DNA of 51,216 nucleotides, from positions 1-51,216 of the forward strand of contig JAGWYJ010000021.1 in NCBI GenBank assembly GCA_018969425.1. Direction: 5' to 3'. Below are positions 15,989 to 23,908 of the stretch, one piece after another. The stretch's first letter is position 1. The number at the start of each line of letters is the position of its first letter. Below the pieces are notes generated by a model. It was not told the origin of the DNA, made no database searches, and was given only the letters and a program-made list of their open reading frames with translations. Source of the stretch: Alphaproteobacteria bacterium (GTDB lineage Bacteria > Pseudomonadota > Alphaproteobacteria > Caulobacterales > Hyphomonadaceae). The position numbers and the translations under genes are program-made.

Positions 15989-18292
15989 TCAGCCCGCCAT
16001 CTCTGCGGATTTGCGCGGAGAGGGCTTGGGATCCTCGACAAATTTGAACGACAGCTTGTCGGGATTGGACTTGTCGATGTCGATCTTGACCCCGCCGCCC
16101 TTCTGAAGAGCGCCGAAGAGAAGCTCATCCGCCATCGGCTTCTTCACATGCTCCTGAATCAGCCTCGAGAGCGGCCGCGCGCCGAAGGCCTCGTCATAGC
16201 CGCGTTCGGCCAGCCATTTCCGCGCCTTTGGCGTCAGGGCGATCGTCACGTTACGGTCGGCGAGCTGGGCCTCCAGCTGGAGGATGAACTTGTCGACGAC
16301 CTGCTCGATGATCTCCTGGGTGAGGTGCGCGAAGCCGATCGTCGCGTCGAGGCGATTGCGGAACTCCGGCGTGAACAGGCGCTTGATGGCCTCTTCGTCC
16401 TCTCCTTCGCGTTTGCCGCGACCAAAACCGATGGATTCCTTAGCCGCATCCGAAGCGCCCGCGTTCGTGGTCATGATGAGGATAACGTTCCGGAAATCGA
16501 CCTTCTTGCCGTTGGCGTCAGTCAGAGCGCCGTTGTCCATGACCTGCAGGAGAATGTTGAACAGGTCCGGATGCGCCTTTTCGATCTCGTCGAGCAGAAG
16601 CACGCAGTGCCGATGCTGGTCGACGCCGTCCGTCAGCAGGCCGCCCTGATCAAAGCCCACATAGCCGGGAGGAGCGCCGATCAGGCGGGAGACCGTGTGA
16701 CGCTCCATGTATTCGGACATGTCGAAGCGCAACAGCTCCACGCCGAGGATCGAAGCGAGCTGCTTGGCGACTTCTGTCTTTCCAACCCCTGTCGGGCCCG
16801 AGAACAGGTAACAGCCGATCGGCTTATTGGGCTCGCGAAGACCCGCGCGGGACAGCTTGATGGCGCTCGAGAGGGCGGTGATGGCCGAGTCCTGTCCGTA
16901 AACGACCCGCTTGAGGTCGGCCTCCAGGGAGCGAAGCTGCTCGGCGTCCGAGCGCGTCACCTGACGCGACGGGATACGGGCCATCTTGGCGACAACCTGC
17001 TCGATCTCGCGCGCGCCGATCTGCTTGCGCCGCTTGCTTTCGGGCAGCAGCCACTGACTTGCGCCGGCCTCGTCAATCACGTCGATCGCCTTATCGGGCA
17101 GTTTTCGGTCGGTGATGTAGCGGGCCGAGAGGTCGACAGCTGTGCGGATCGCCTCGCTCGTATATTTGAGGCCGTGGAACTCCTCGAAATACGGCTTGAT
17201 CCCCATGACGATCCGGACCGTATCCTCGACGCTCGGTTCGACCACGTCAATCTTCTGGAAACGCCGCGCGAGGGCCCGATCCTTCTCGAAATGCTGCCGA
17301 TACTCCTTGTAGGTCGTCGAGCCCATGCAGCGAAGCTGGCCCGACTGCAGAGCCGGCTTGAGAAGATTGGAGGCGTCCATAGCGCCGCCGGAGGTCGCCC
17401 CGGCGCCGATGACGGTGTGGATTTCGTCAATAAACAAAATCGCCTTGGGATGTTCTTCCAGCTCCTTGAGCACCGCCTTCAGGCGCTCCTCAAAGTCGCC
17501 GCGATAACGCGTGCCCGCCAGCAATGTGCCCATGTCGAGGGAGAAGATCACCGCATCTTTCAGAATGGCGGGCGCATCTCCGTCGACGATCTTGCGGGCG
17601 AGACCTTCGGCGATCGCAGTCTTTCCGACCCCCGGATCGCCCACCAGGAGCGGATTGTTCTTCCGCCGGCGGCAGAGAACCTGAATGGCCCGCTCCACCT
17701 CCTGATGACGTCCGATGAGCGGATCGGTCTTTCCCTTGCGCGCTTTCTCATTGAGATCAACACAATAGGTCGACAGAGCCTCCCCGCCCGACTTGGCGGC
17801 TTCCTCGTCCTTCTCTGCGGCGCCCTCGACCGGCTTGGACTTCGACATGCCGGGCTTCTTGGCGACGCCATGCGCGATGTAGTTGACCGCGTCATAACGG
17901 GTCATGTCCTGCTCCTGCAGGAAGTAGGCGGCATGGCTGTCGCGCTCGGCGAAGATCGACACCAGGACATTCGCGCCTGAGACCTCGTCGCGACCGGAGC
18001 TCTCCACATGCAGGACGGCGCGCTGGACGACACGCTGGAAGGCCGCTGTCGGATGAACCTGCCCGCCATCCTCAACCACAAAGCTGGCGCAGTCATTGTC
18101 CAGGTAATGCTGGAGATCGCGACGAAGCTTCTCGATATCGACCTTGCAGGCCGACATCACCTCGGAGGCGTCCTCATCCTCCGTAAGCGCAAAGAGGAGA
18201 TGCTCGAGCGTGGCGTACTCATGCTTGCGCTCTGCGGCGAGATGGAGCGCCCGCTCCAGCGCACGTTCAAGACTTGGGGTCAGAGACGGCAT
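15989..18292 (-). CDS. clpA: ATP-dependent Clp protease ATP-binding subunit ClpA
   Basis: 767 residues. An N-terminal double Clp-N repeat (residues 1-145) binds ClpS. A charged linker precedes AAA+ module 1 with Walker A GDPGVGKT (218-225) and Walker B ILFIDEIHT. Module 2 has GPTGVGKT and VLLLDEIEKAH. The loop SIGFGRG near residue 625 corresponds to the IGF/IGL loop that docks on ClpP, so this is a proteolytic unfoldase and not ClpB. No ClpB-type coiled-coil middle domain is present. It starts 9 nt after clpS with GGGAG six bases before the ATG. With ClpS and ClpP it degrades N-degron substrates and SsrA-tagged proteins. clpP is not in the window. Confidence 0.97.
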   Translation of the reverse strand: MPSLTPSLERALERALHLAAERKHEYATLEHLLFALTEDEDASEVMSACKVDIEKLRRDLQHYLDNDCASFVVEDGGQVHPTAAFQRVVQRAVLHVESSGRDEVSGANVLVSIFAERDSHAAYFLQEQDMTRYDAVNYIAHGVAKKPGMSKSKPVEGAAEKDEEAAKSGGEALSTYCVDLNEKARKGKTDPLIGRHQEVERAIQVLCRRRKNNPLLVGDPGVGKTAIAEGLARKIVDGDAPAILKDAVIFSLDMGTLLAGTRYRGDFEERLKAVLKELEEHPKAILFIDEIHTVIGAGATSGGAMDASNLLKPALQSGQLRCMGSTTYKEYRQHFEKDRALARRFQKIDVVEPSVEDTVRIVMGIKPYFEEFHGLKYTSEAIRTAVDLSARYITDRKLPDKAIDVIDEAGASQWLLPESKRRKQIGAREIEQVVAKMARIPSRQVTRSDAEQLRSLEADLKRVVYGQDSAITALSSAIKLSRAGLREPNKPIGCYLFSGPTGVGKTEVAKQLASILGVELLRFDMSEYMERHTVSRLIGAPPGYVGFDQGGLLTDGVDQHRHCVLLLDEIEKAHPDLFNILLQVMDNGALTDANGKKVDFRNVILIMTTNAGASDAAKESIGFGRGKREGEDEEAIKRLFTPEFRNRLDATIGFAHLTQEIIEQVVDKFILQLEAQLADRNVTIALTPKARKWLAERGYDEAFGARPLSRLIQEHVKKPMADELLFGALQKGGGVKIDIDKSNPDKLSFKFVEDPKPSPRKSAEMAG

Positions 18293-18301
18293 GACTACTC
18301 C

Positions 18302-18631
18302 CTAATCCTCGCGTTCCATCGTGCATTGAAGCGGATGTTGGGCCCGCCGCGCAAGGTCAAGAACCTGCGCTACTTTGGTCTCAGCCACCTCGAAGGTATA
18401 GATCCCGCACAAACCGACGCCGTAATTATGCACATGAAGCATGATCCGGGTGGCCTCTTCGCGAGATTTGTTGAAACAGTGCTCAAGAATGAGGATCACG
18501 AACTCCATGGGCGTGTAATCGTCGTTCAGCAGCAGAACCCGATACATCGACGGCTTGGCCGTCTTCGGTTTGACGCGCGTGGCGACGCCCGTCTCCTTTT
18601 GATTATCCGGTGGGGTCGGCTTTTGAGCCAT
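18302..18631 (-). CDS. clpS: ClpS adaptor
   Basis: 109 residues from the ATG at 18631. The core is canonical: [17 protein letters not shown] carries the NDDxTPMEFV N-degron pocket, and the [16 protein letters not shown] strand-helix binds ClpA. The first 35 residues are the flexible extension that engages the ClpA pore. It hands proteins with bulky hydrophobic N-termini to ClpAP. It is the first gene of the clpS-clpA unit. The frame upstream of 18631 has no family similarity. Confidence 0.97.
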   Translation of the reverse strand: MAQKPTPPDNQKETGVATRVKPKTAKPSMYRVLLLNDDYTPMEFVILILEHCFNKSREEATRIMLHVHNYGVGLCGIYTFEVAETKVAQVLDLARRAQHPLQCTMERED

Positions 18632-18980
18632 ATCACACGTCGCCTGTCTTCTTCGTCCGCACTCTGCGCCAGGACCTCGCACGAGACATGAGCTCGATGC
18701 GCGCCGTGACGCGATGCGTCATGAAATCCGTCGTCGAAAGAAAGGGCAACCGAAAAATCCCGCGCCCGGCGCGCTTCCGCCCCATGATGTGGGTCTGAAC
18801 ACGCCCCAAGTCCAGACCTGAAAGACGTTTCCCCTCAGGAGGGAAAGCCCCGCCCGCTCGTCCCAGGCGGGTCTGGCGCGAAACTTGCTGCCTTTTTAGG
18901 GGTGACGCGCCTTAAGGTTTGAGTAAGCTTGACGTTGGACCCTCTGGTCACAGTCGAGTTCAGTCGGTCAGAGGACCCTT
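18632..18980. other. Gene-free divergent region between clpS and the DD-carboxypeptidase
   Basis: 349 bases with no supportable gene. It holds a hairpin at 18849-18871 (CCCGCC with GGCGGG, 11-nt loop) and a T-rich patch near 18891. It must contain the promoters of clpS (leftward) and the carboxypeptidase gene (rightward), but no -35/-10 pair is convincing. Confidence 0.5.
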
Positions 18981-20075
18981 GTGCGGATGACGTCTCGTAC
19001 ACACGCTCTGCGAATGCGCGCTGCGGCCCTGATCGGCGCCCTGCTCCTCTCTCTGGGAGCGGCAGGACCGGCCTTTGCCGACAAGTACGCCTCCATCGTC
19101 GTCGACATGGATTCCGCCCGCGTCCTGCACGAGCGGAATGCGGACGAGCCCCGCTATCCGGCCTCCCTCACCAAGGTCATGACCCTTTATATGGTGTTCG
19201 ATGCGCTTGAAGACGGTCGCCTCAAGACCACTGACCGCCTTAAGGTCTCGCGCGCCGCAGCGGTGCAGCAGCCCTCAAAGCTGGGGTTGCGATCCGGGTC
19301 CACGATCCGGGTGGAGGACGCCATCCGCGCCCTCGTGACGAAATCAGCGAACGATGTGGCGGTGGTTTTCGCTGAGGCGCTCGGAGGTTCGGAGAAGAAG
19401 TTCGCCGTCATGATGACCGAGAAGGCCCGCGAACTCGGCCTCGACAATACCGTGTTCACAAACGCCTCCGGACTTCCGGACAAGCGCCAGATCTCAACAG
19501 CCAGAGATCTCGCCCGACTTGCGGAGGCGATGTATTTCGATCACCGCGATCATTATGCGTACTTTTCGACGCCCCAGTTCACCTGGAAGAAGCGCCGCTA
19601 TCAGAACCATAATACGCTGCTCTCGCGGGTTGAGGGCGTCGACGGGATCAAGACCGGCTTCACCAACGCCTCCGGTTACAATCTCATGGCCTCCGCGGAG
19701 CGTGAGGGGCATCGCGTCATCGCCGTCATGCTTGGCGGAGCGACAGGCCGGTCGCGGGATCAGCATGTCTCCGACCTCCTCGAGGCGGCGTTTCTCGACA
19801 TCGAAGGCGGAGCGAGCGACCGTATCGCCGATCTTCGCGACCGTATCCGGGCGGGCGAACTTGCGAATGCGTCGGCAGACGATCTGGCGGCCATGCAATT
19901 GCGCCGCTTTGCCGAGGCGGACGCCGCTCTTGGCCTAGGGCCCGAAACCGCGCTGGCGGACGGGGCGGAGACGACAGAGGAAGGCGACAGCGCCTCGGAC
20001 ATCTCCGGAGAGGGCGAGACGGCTGACGACGAGCCGGCCGAAGAGATCGTATCTGACGAAAGCGAGGAAAGCTGA
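18981..20075 (+). CDS. dacA: D-alanyl-D-alanine carboxypeptidase (PBP5/DacA type)
   Basis: 364 residues. A signal peptide (residues 1-33, AFA-D cleavage) leads into the class A/C penicillin-binding fold with SLTK (Ser62, Lys65), SAN (122-124) and KTG (224-226). It trims the terminal D-Ala from peptidoglycan pentapeptides in the periplasm. After about residue 265 the usual PBP5 C-terminal beta domain and membrane-anchoring helix are not evident; instead the protein ends in a very acidic tail of about 60 residues. The start is either the GTG at 18981, with GAGGA five bases before it, or the ATG two codons later. The D-Ala-D-Ala dipeptidase elsewhere in the window would use related substrates. 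Confidence 0.9.
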   Translation: MRMTSRTHALRMRAAALIGALLLSLGAAGPAFADKYASIVVDMDSARVLHERNADEPRYPASLTKVMTLYMVFDALEDGRLKTTDRLKVSRAAAVQQPSKLGLRSGSTIRVEDAIRALVTKSANDVAVVFAEALGGSEKKFAVMMTEKARELGLDNTVFTNASGLPDKRQISTARDLARLAEAMYFDHRDHYAYFSTPQFTWKKRRYQNHNTLLSRVEGVDGIKTGFTNASGYNLMASAEREGHRVIAVMLGGATGRSRDQHVSDLLEAAFLDIEGGASDRIADLRDRIRAGELANASADDLAAMQLRRFAEADAALGLGPETALADGAETTEEGDSASDISGEGETADDEPAEEIVSDESEES

Positions 20076-20082
20076 GCGCCTG

Positions 20083-20104
20083 GACGTCTGCGTCCGGAGA
20101 CGTC
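20083..20104. terminator. Short hairpin between convergent dacA and mipZ
   Basis: GACGTCT (20083-20089) pairs with AGACGTC (20098-20104), loop 8 nt, spanning the 27-nt gap and touching the mipZ stop codon. No U-tract. A weak bidirectional terminator at best. Confidence 0.35.
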
Positions 20105-20999
20105 AGAACTGCAGCTCCAGCCCCTCCAGTGCCGGAAGCTTCAGCAGGATCAGCAGGTCCCTGATCTCCTGACGGGCCGCCACATGGCTCATGGTGAAAG
20201 CGACGCCTGAGCCGGTCTCCGTGAGATCGAGCAAGGACAGCCCCATGGGGAAGAGCTCGCGATAGATCACCCGCTCGGAGAGACCGGGAGCAATCCGGAA
20301 GCCGATCCTGCGCGACAGGTTGTCGAGAGCCTCCCCCACTCTCTGCTTGTTGCGCGCATCAAGGGGAGACATCCGGTTGCGCATCACGATCCAGTCAATC
20401 GGACGACGGCTCGCGAGCGCCTTTTTCTTGCGGCAATCCCAGACCAGTTCGGAATAGAAGCTTGGACGGGCGACTTCGAGGGTCTGAGGATCGACGTCCC
20501 CGAGAAGGTCGAAATCGACGAAGCTGTCATTCAGAGGCGTGATCAGAGTGTCGGCGGATGAATGGGCCAGACGAGACAGAAAGGTGTCGCCTCCAGGGGC
20601 GTCCACGATGATGAAGGCGTTGCGCTCCGACAGACGGCGCAGACTGTCTTCGAATATCCGGGCCTCTTCCGCCTCCGCCGCGTCAAGATCGCGAGCCTGA
20701 CTGGCGTCAATACGGGTCATTTCCGGCATCGGAAGAGCTGCGCCGGTATTGCGGACCCACCGTGAGCGGTTTTCGAGATAACGCGACAGACTTCGCTGGC
20801 GGACATCGAGATCGAGGACGCCGACCGTGAAGCCCATCCTGAGAAGCGCGATGCACACATGCATAGCCACGGTGGACTTTCCAGCGCCGCCCTTCTCGTT
20901 GCCGACGACAATGACATGCGCCGACCGCACCTCCGGGGAGGCTGAAGTCCTGGGGCTCTGGGCCGGATCGCCGCTGGTCGACATGAATCCCTCAGCCAT
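20103..20999 (-). CDS. mipZ: Division-plane positioning ATPase MipZ
   Basis: 298 residues. A deviant Walker A motif KGGAGKST (residues 36-43) places it in the ParA/MinD group. Many segments match Caulobacter MipZ as I recall it: VIVVGNEKGGAGKST, VLDLDVRQRS, PLNDSFVDFDLLG and ERVIYRELFPMGLSLLDL. MipZ forms bipolar gradients by binding ParB and DNA and inhibits FtsZ, confining the Z ring to midcell in alphaproteobacteria lacking MinCD. Two starts are possible: the ATG at 20999, overlapping the upstream stop by 8 nt, or the ATG at 20984 with GAGGGA just upstream. The N-terminus is about 20 residues longer than expected, so the later start is attractive. Confidence 0.95.
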   Translation of the reverse strand: MAEGFMSTSGDPAQSPRTSASPEVRSAHVIVVGNEKGGAGKSTVAMHVCIALLRMGFTVGVLDLDVRQRSLSRYLENRSRWVRNTGAALPMPEMTRIDASQARDLDAAEAEEARIFEDSLRRLSERNAFIIVDAPGGDTFLSRLAHSSADTLITPLNDSFVDFDLLGDVDPQTLEVARPSFYSELVWDCRKKKALASRRPIDWIVMRNRMSPLDARNKQRVGEALDNLSRRIGFRIAPGLSERVIYRELFPMGLSLLDLTETGSGVAFTMSHVAARQEIRDLLILLKLPALEGLELQF

Positions 21000-21588
21000 T
21001 GTGTCGCCATGCGCTCTCGGGCGAGGCCAGACGACAGCCCGGCGCCAGAGCTTCAACCGCGCGGCAGAGGGCCGCCACGTCCGCCTCAGCGGTCATCGGG
21101 CCGACGCTCAGAAGAACGCCGCGACCCAGATCATGGTATCGCGGGTTATACGAAGCCAGAGAAGGATCCAGCGACAGCCGCCTCCACTCTCCTTCCGCCG
21201 CGCTGCGGGTTGGAAACTCGCCCATTTCCGCTTCGAAGAAGAGCGATACTCCGCCCTCAAGTCGCGGCGCCTCCGCAAAAAGACTTTGCTCGACGCCTTC
21301 CGATCGGATCTGTCCGCCTCTGAGAGCGACCAGCTCAGCGCGCAGCGCATCCGCCGCGAGGTAATGGGCCTCGATACGCGCTTCCAGCTGTCTGGCCTGG
21401 TCTTCCGCCGACAGCTTCTTCTCAGCCCGCAGGAAGGCGGGCAAGGTCAGGCCCGGACCAGCCGGGCCGGCGGCCTCGCGTCCCGCGACCGCCTGCCCTT
21501 CGCCGGAAAGCGAAGCGCAGGCCGCCAGGGAGAGACCCGGACCCAGAGCCAGGGCGATCCCCACATGCCTGACAAATTCCTGCATCAT
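20992..21588 (-). CDS. SPOR-like lipoprotein
   Basis: 198 residues. The signal ends with a lipobox (LSLAAC, Cys24), so it is probably lipid-anchored in the outer membrane. A coiled or helical stretch (residues 50-95) precedes a C-terminal domain of about 80 residues with the SPOR strand-helix-strand order: VSLFFEAEMGEF, then SAAEGEWRRL, then GRGVLLSVGPM and a final helix with CR. SPOR domains bind denuded glycan strands at division septa. The gene overlaps mipZ by 8 nt, suggesting translational coupling of two division-related products. The domain call is from pattern, not a search. Paired ATGs at 21588 and 21585 follow GAGGGA; the second has better spacing. Confidence 0.65.
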   Translation of the reverse strand: MMQEFVRHVGIALALGPGLSLAACASLSGEGQAVAGREAAGPAGPGLTLPAFLRAEKKLSAEDQARQLEARIEAHYLAADALRAELVALRGGQIRSEGVEQSLFAEAPRLEGGVSLFFEAEMGEFPTRSAAEGEWRRLSLDPSLASYNPRYHDLGRGVLLSVGPMTAEADVAALCRAVEALAPGCRLASPESAWRHNG

Positions 21589-21712
21589 TCCCTCAAGATC
21601 GTGCGAGCAGGTTAACAGTGCATTGATTTTGTCCGCTTCCGCCGCCTAGAAGCCTGAAAAGCCGGCGGAGTTCGGCTATCCTCGGCCCCCCGCGCAGGAG
21701 CGATCGCCCCCC

Positions 21713-22600
21713 ATGGCCCCATCATCATCCCCGCCGCACGGGATCGAGGTCGCACGCACGCGAGACGAGGTACGGGCGTTTCGACTGAAACTGAGCCGGG
21801 AAGGACAGACATTGGGTCTCGTTCCCACAATGGGGGCCTTGCACGAGGGACATCTCAGCCTGATCCGTCTCGCCGCGAGGGAAGCCGATGTCGTCGCCGC
21901 CAGCCTGTTCGTGAACCCCACCCAGTTCGCAGCGCATGAGGATTTCGGGAGCTATCCCCGACGGGAATCGGAAGACATCGACATGCTGGCGGCAGCCGGG
22001 TGCCGGCTGGTCTACTGCCCGCGCCTGACGGAGATATACCCGTCGGGAGATTCGACGCGCGTCAGGGTCGGCGCTCTTTCGGAGGATCTGGAGGGAGCGA
22101 TCCGACCTCATTTCTTTGAGGGCGTGGCGAGCGTCGTCACGCGCCTGTTCGCTCATCTCGGTCCCGACCTCGCCGTTTTCGGAGAGAAGGATTATCAGCA
22201 ACTTCTGGTCATTCGCACCCTGACACGCGATCTGGGCTTCCCCATCCGGATCATCGGCGGACCGACACGGCGCGAGCCGGACGGCCTCGCCATGTCGTCC
22301 AGAAACGCCTATCTCGGGGCCGCAGAGCGTAAGCAGGCAGGGGCTCTGCCGGCCGCGCTTGAGCAGGCTTGCAAACGTCTCGCCGACGGAGAGCCGATCA
22401 ACGCTGTCTGCGAAAAGGCCGGGTCGCGCCTTCTCGCGGCGGGCTTCTCGAGCGTCGATTACATCGAGGCGCGGCACGCTGAGACCCTCAGCCCCCTCGG
22501 AACCGGGAGCGCACCCTATGGGGTTCCGGGGCGAATTCTGGCGGCCGCACGGCTCGGAACGACGCGACTGATCGACAATCTGCCGTTTCAGCGAAGCTGA
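21713..22600 (+). CDS. panC: Pantothenate synthetase
   Basis: 295 residues. VPTMGALHEGHLSLI contains the HxGH nucleotide-binding motif (His44, His47), FVNPTQF binds pantoate, FGEKDYQQL follows, and MSSRN stands in the KMSKS position. It condenses pantoate and beta-alanine with ATP to make pantothenate for coenzyme A. The length fits the family. AGGAG lies 13 bases upstream of the ATG at 21713, rather far. It is divergent from the SPOR-like gene and ends 3 nt before the convergent DUF1489 gene. CoA supply fits the acyl-CoA theme but no co-regulation is shown. Confidence 0.96.
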   Translation: MAPSSSPPHGIEVARTRDEVRAFRLKLSREGQTLGLVPTMGALHEGHLSLIRLAAREADVVAASLFVNPTQFAAHEDFGSYPRRESEDIDMLAAAGCRLVYCPRLTEIYPSGDSTRVRVGALSEDLEGAIRPHFFEGVASVVTRLFAHLGPDLAVFGEKDYQQLLVIRTLTRDLGFPIRIIGGPTRREPDGLAMSSRNAYLGAAERKQAGALPAALEQACKRLADGEPINAVCEKAGSRLLAAGFSSVDYIEARHAETLSPLGTGSAPYGVPGRILAAARLGTTRLIDNLPFQRS

Positions 22601-22603
22601 CCC

Positions 22604-23044
22604 TCACCAGGCCATCGCCTCCTTCAGGGCCGCCTCAAGATCCGCCGAAAGAGCGGGGCCGGACCCGTCGAGATCCGGCGGGGCGGATTCGGGTTCGAGA
22701 TATCGCCATCCCTGAAAGGGCCGTCGGGCGCGCGGCTGAGTTCGCACCAGCCGCGGATCCAGACGGATCCGGCACAGCGCCCGTCCCGTCTCGTCATGGT
22801 GAGTTTCAAGTCCGATGATCCGCTGGCGCACCAGAATGCGTTTGCGGATCACCCAGTAAATCGAGCCGCCCGCCAGAACCTCCTCGGCGCGCTTTGGGGC
22901 CATTCGGGTGTCGTGCCAGGGCTCGGGCGAAGCCCCCTCAGCGAGACGAAAGGCGACGAGCTGATCCTGCCAGGCCTGGAGATCCTCGATCCGGTCCGCG
23001 CCGACACACAGTTTACAGATATGAACCGCCATGACGCATGCCAT
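22604..23044 (-). CDS. DUF1489 family protein
   Basis: 146 residues. VHICKLCVGADRIEDLQAW opens the domain; RMAPKRAEEVLAGGSIYWVI, DPRLVRTQPRARRPFQGWRY and ESAPPDL are hallmark segments of this small alphaproteobacterial family. No function is established that I know of. GGAAGG lies about eight bases before the ATG at 23044; an ATG four codons later is the alternative. It probably ends the leftward transcript that begins with the carboxylase genes: the preceding secreted-protein gene stops 31 nt upstream. Confidence 0.85.
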   Translation of the reverse strand: MACVMAVHICKLCVGADRIEDLQAWQDQLVAFRLAEGASPEPWHDTRMAPKRAEEVLAGGSIYWVIRKRILVRQRIIGLETHHDETGRALCRIRLDPRLVRTQPRARRPFQGWRYLEPESAPPDLDGSGPALSADLEAALKEAMAW

Positions 23045-23075
23045 AGCGCGACCTTCCGAGGAGGCAAGTCTTGTC

Positions 23076-23795
23076 TCAGGGGAGGCCTGCGCTCATCCAC
23101 GGGACCGGGGGAGAGGCTGAGGCCAGATCCTGTCCTGCGTCTCCCGCCAGCCCGAAGGACACATCCATGATCTTCACCTCGAGGCGCCGACTGTCGGCGA
23201 GACCCCAACGCCCTCCGCGGGCCTCGACGTCGTAGGAGGACACGTAGGTGACGCCCCAGCGTCGGGAGTGCTCGAAGCCGTAGCGTTGACGATACGACAT
23301 GAGAATGAGTCCGTCCGCAAGGCGAAGAGGCTCGATCATGCTGTATGAGACCTCGTCGAGACGACCGGAGGCCGGATCGAGTTTCAGGCGGCCGATCATG
23401 CGGGATGACACGGCGGCGTCCACCGCCCCGTCATTAGGCGAGATCTTGTGGCGAAATTCCAGCCTCCATCCGTCGTCCTCGGAGAGAATACGCCCGTCCC
23501 CAAGACTGGCCCGAAGATCGTCAGCAAACAGGCGCACGTCCGGCTGGCGCTCAGCCGCCCAGTCGGCGACGACCGCATCCAGCTCAGGATCATCGCCCGC
23601 CACACGGGTCGTCCGGAACCGCTGACCTGGATCCGCGTACGGATCGAATTCAATTCGCCGAACCGCCCGGCCCGTGCTGAGCTCGGCCCGAAAGCTCGCC
23701 CTGAGAGCCGGAGGCGGCTCTGCTTCATCCAGAGCGCGATCAAGGTCGCCGGCCGACGGCAGAGCGAGCATGATGCACAAGGCGAGGACAGACAT
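23076..23795 (-). CDS. Hypothetical secreted protein
   Basis: 239 residues with a short signal sequence (SVLALCIMLALPSAG). The rest is soluble, with alternating strands that may form a beta-barrel or lipocalin-like fold (RLKLDPASGRLDEVSYSMIE, then DGLILMSYRQRYGFEHSRRW). No catalytic motif is recognised and I cannot name the family. It lies 113 nt after mccA on the same strand and 31 nt before the DUF1489 gene, so it may share their transcript. Confidence 0.65.
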   Translation of the reverse strand: MSVLALCIMLALPSAGDLDRALDEAEPPPALRASFRAELSTGRAVRRIEFDPYADPGQRFRTTRVAGDDPELDAVVADWAAERQPDVRLFADDLRASLGDGRILSEDDGWRLEFRHKISPNDGAVDAAVSSRMIGRLKLDPASGRLDEVSYSMIEPLRLADGLILMSYRQRYGFEHSRRWGVTYVSSYDVEARGGRWGLADSRRLEVKIMDVSFGLAGDAGQDLASASPPVPWMSAGLP

Positions 23796-23908
23796 CTGCG
23801 CGCGCAGCTCCCGATCCGACGAGAGACCGACATGCGTCTCTCCATCCTCGCCGCTAAGGGTCGAATGTGGCGGGAATGGGCCGACACGGCGCCCTTGGCC
23901 CGCCTTCT

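Noticed and set aside
16148-17980. 610-codon frame antisense to clpA
   Set aside because: clpA is unambiguous; long antisense frames are expected with this codon use.
18610-18798. 62-codon frame in the clpS/dacA gap
   Set aside because: Overlaps the clpS N-terminus, has basic low-complexity content and no ribosome site.
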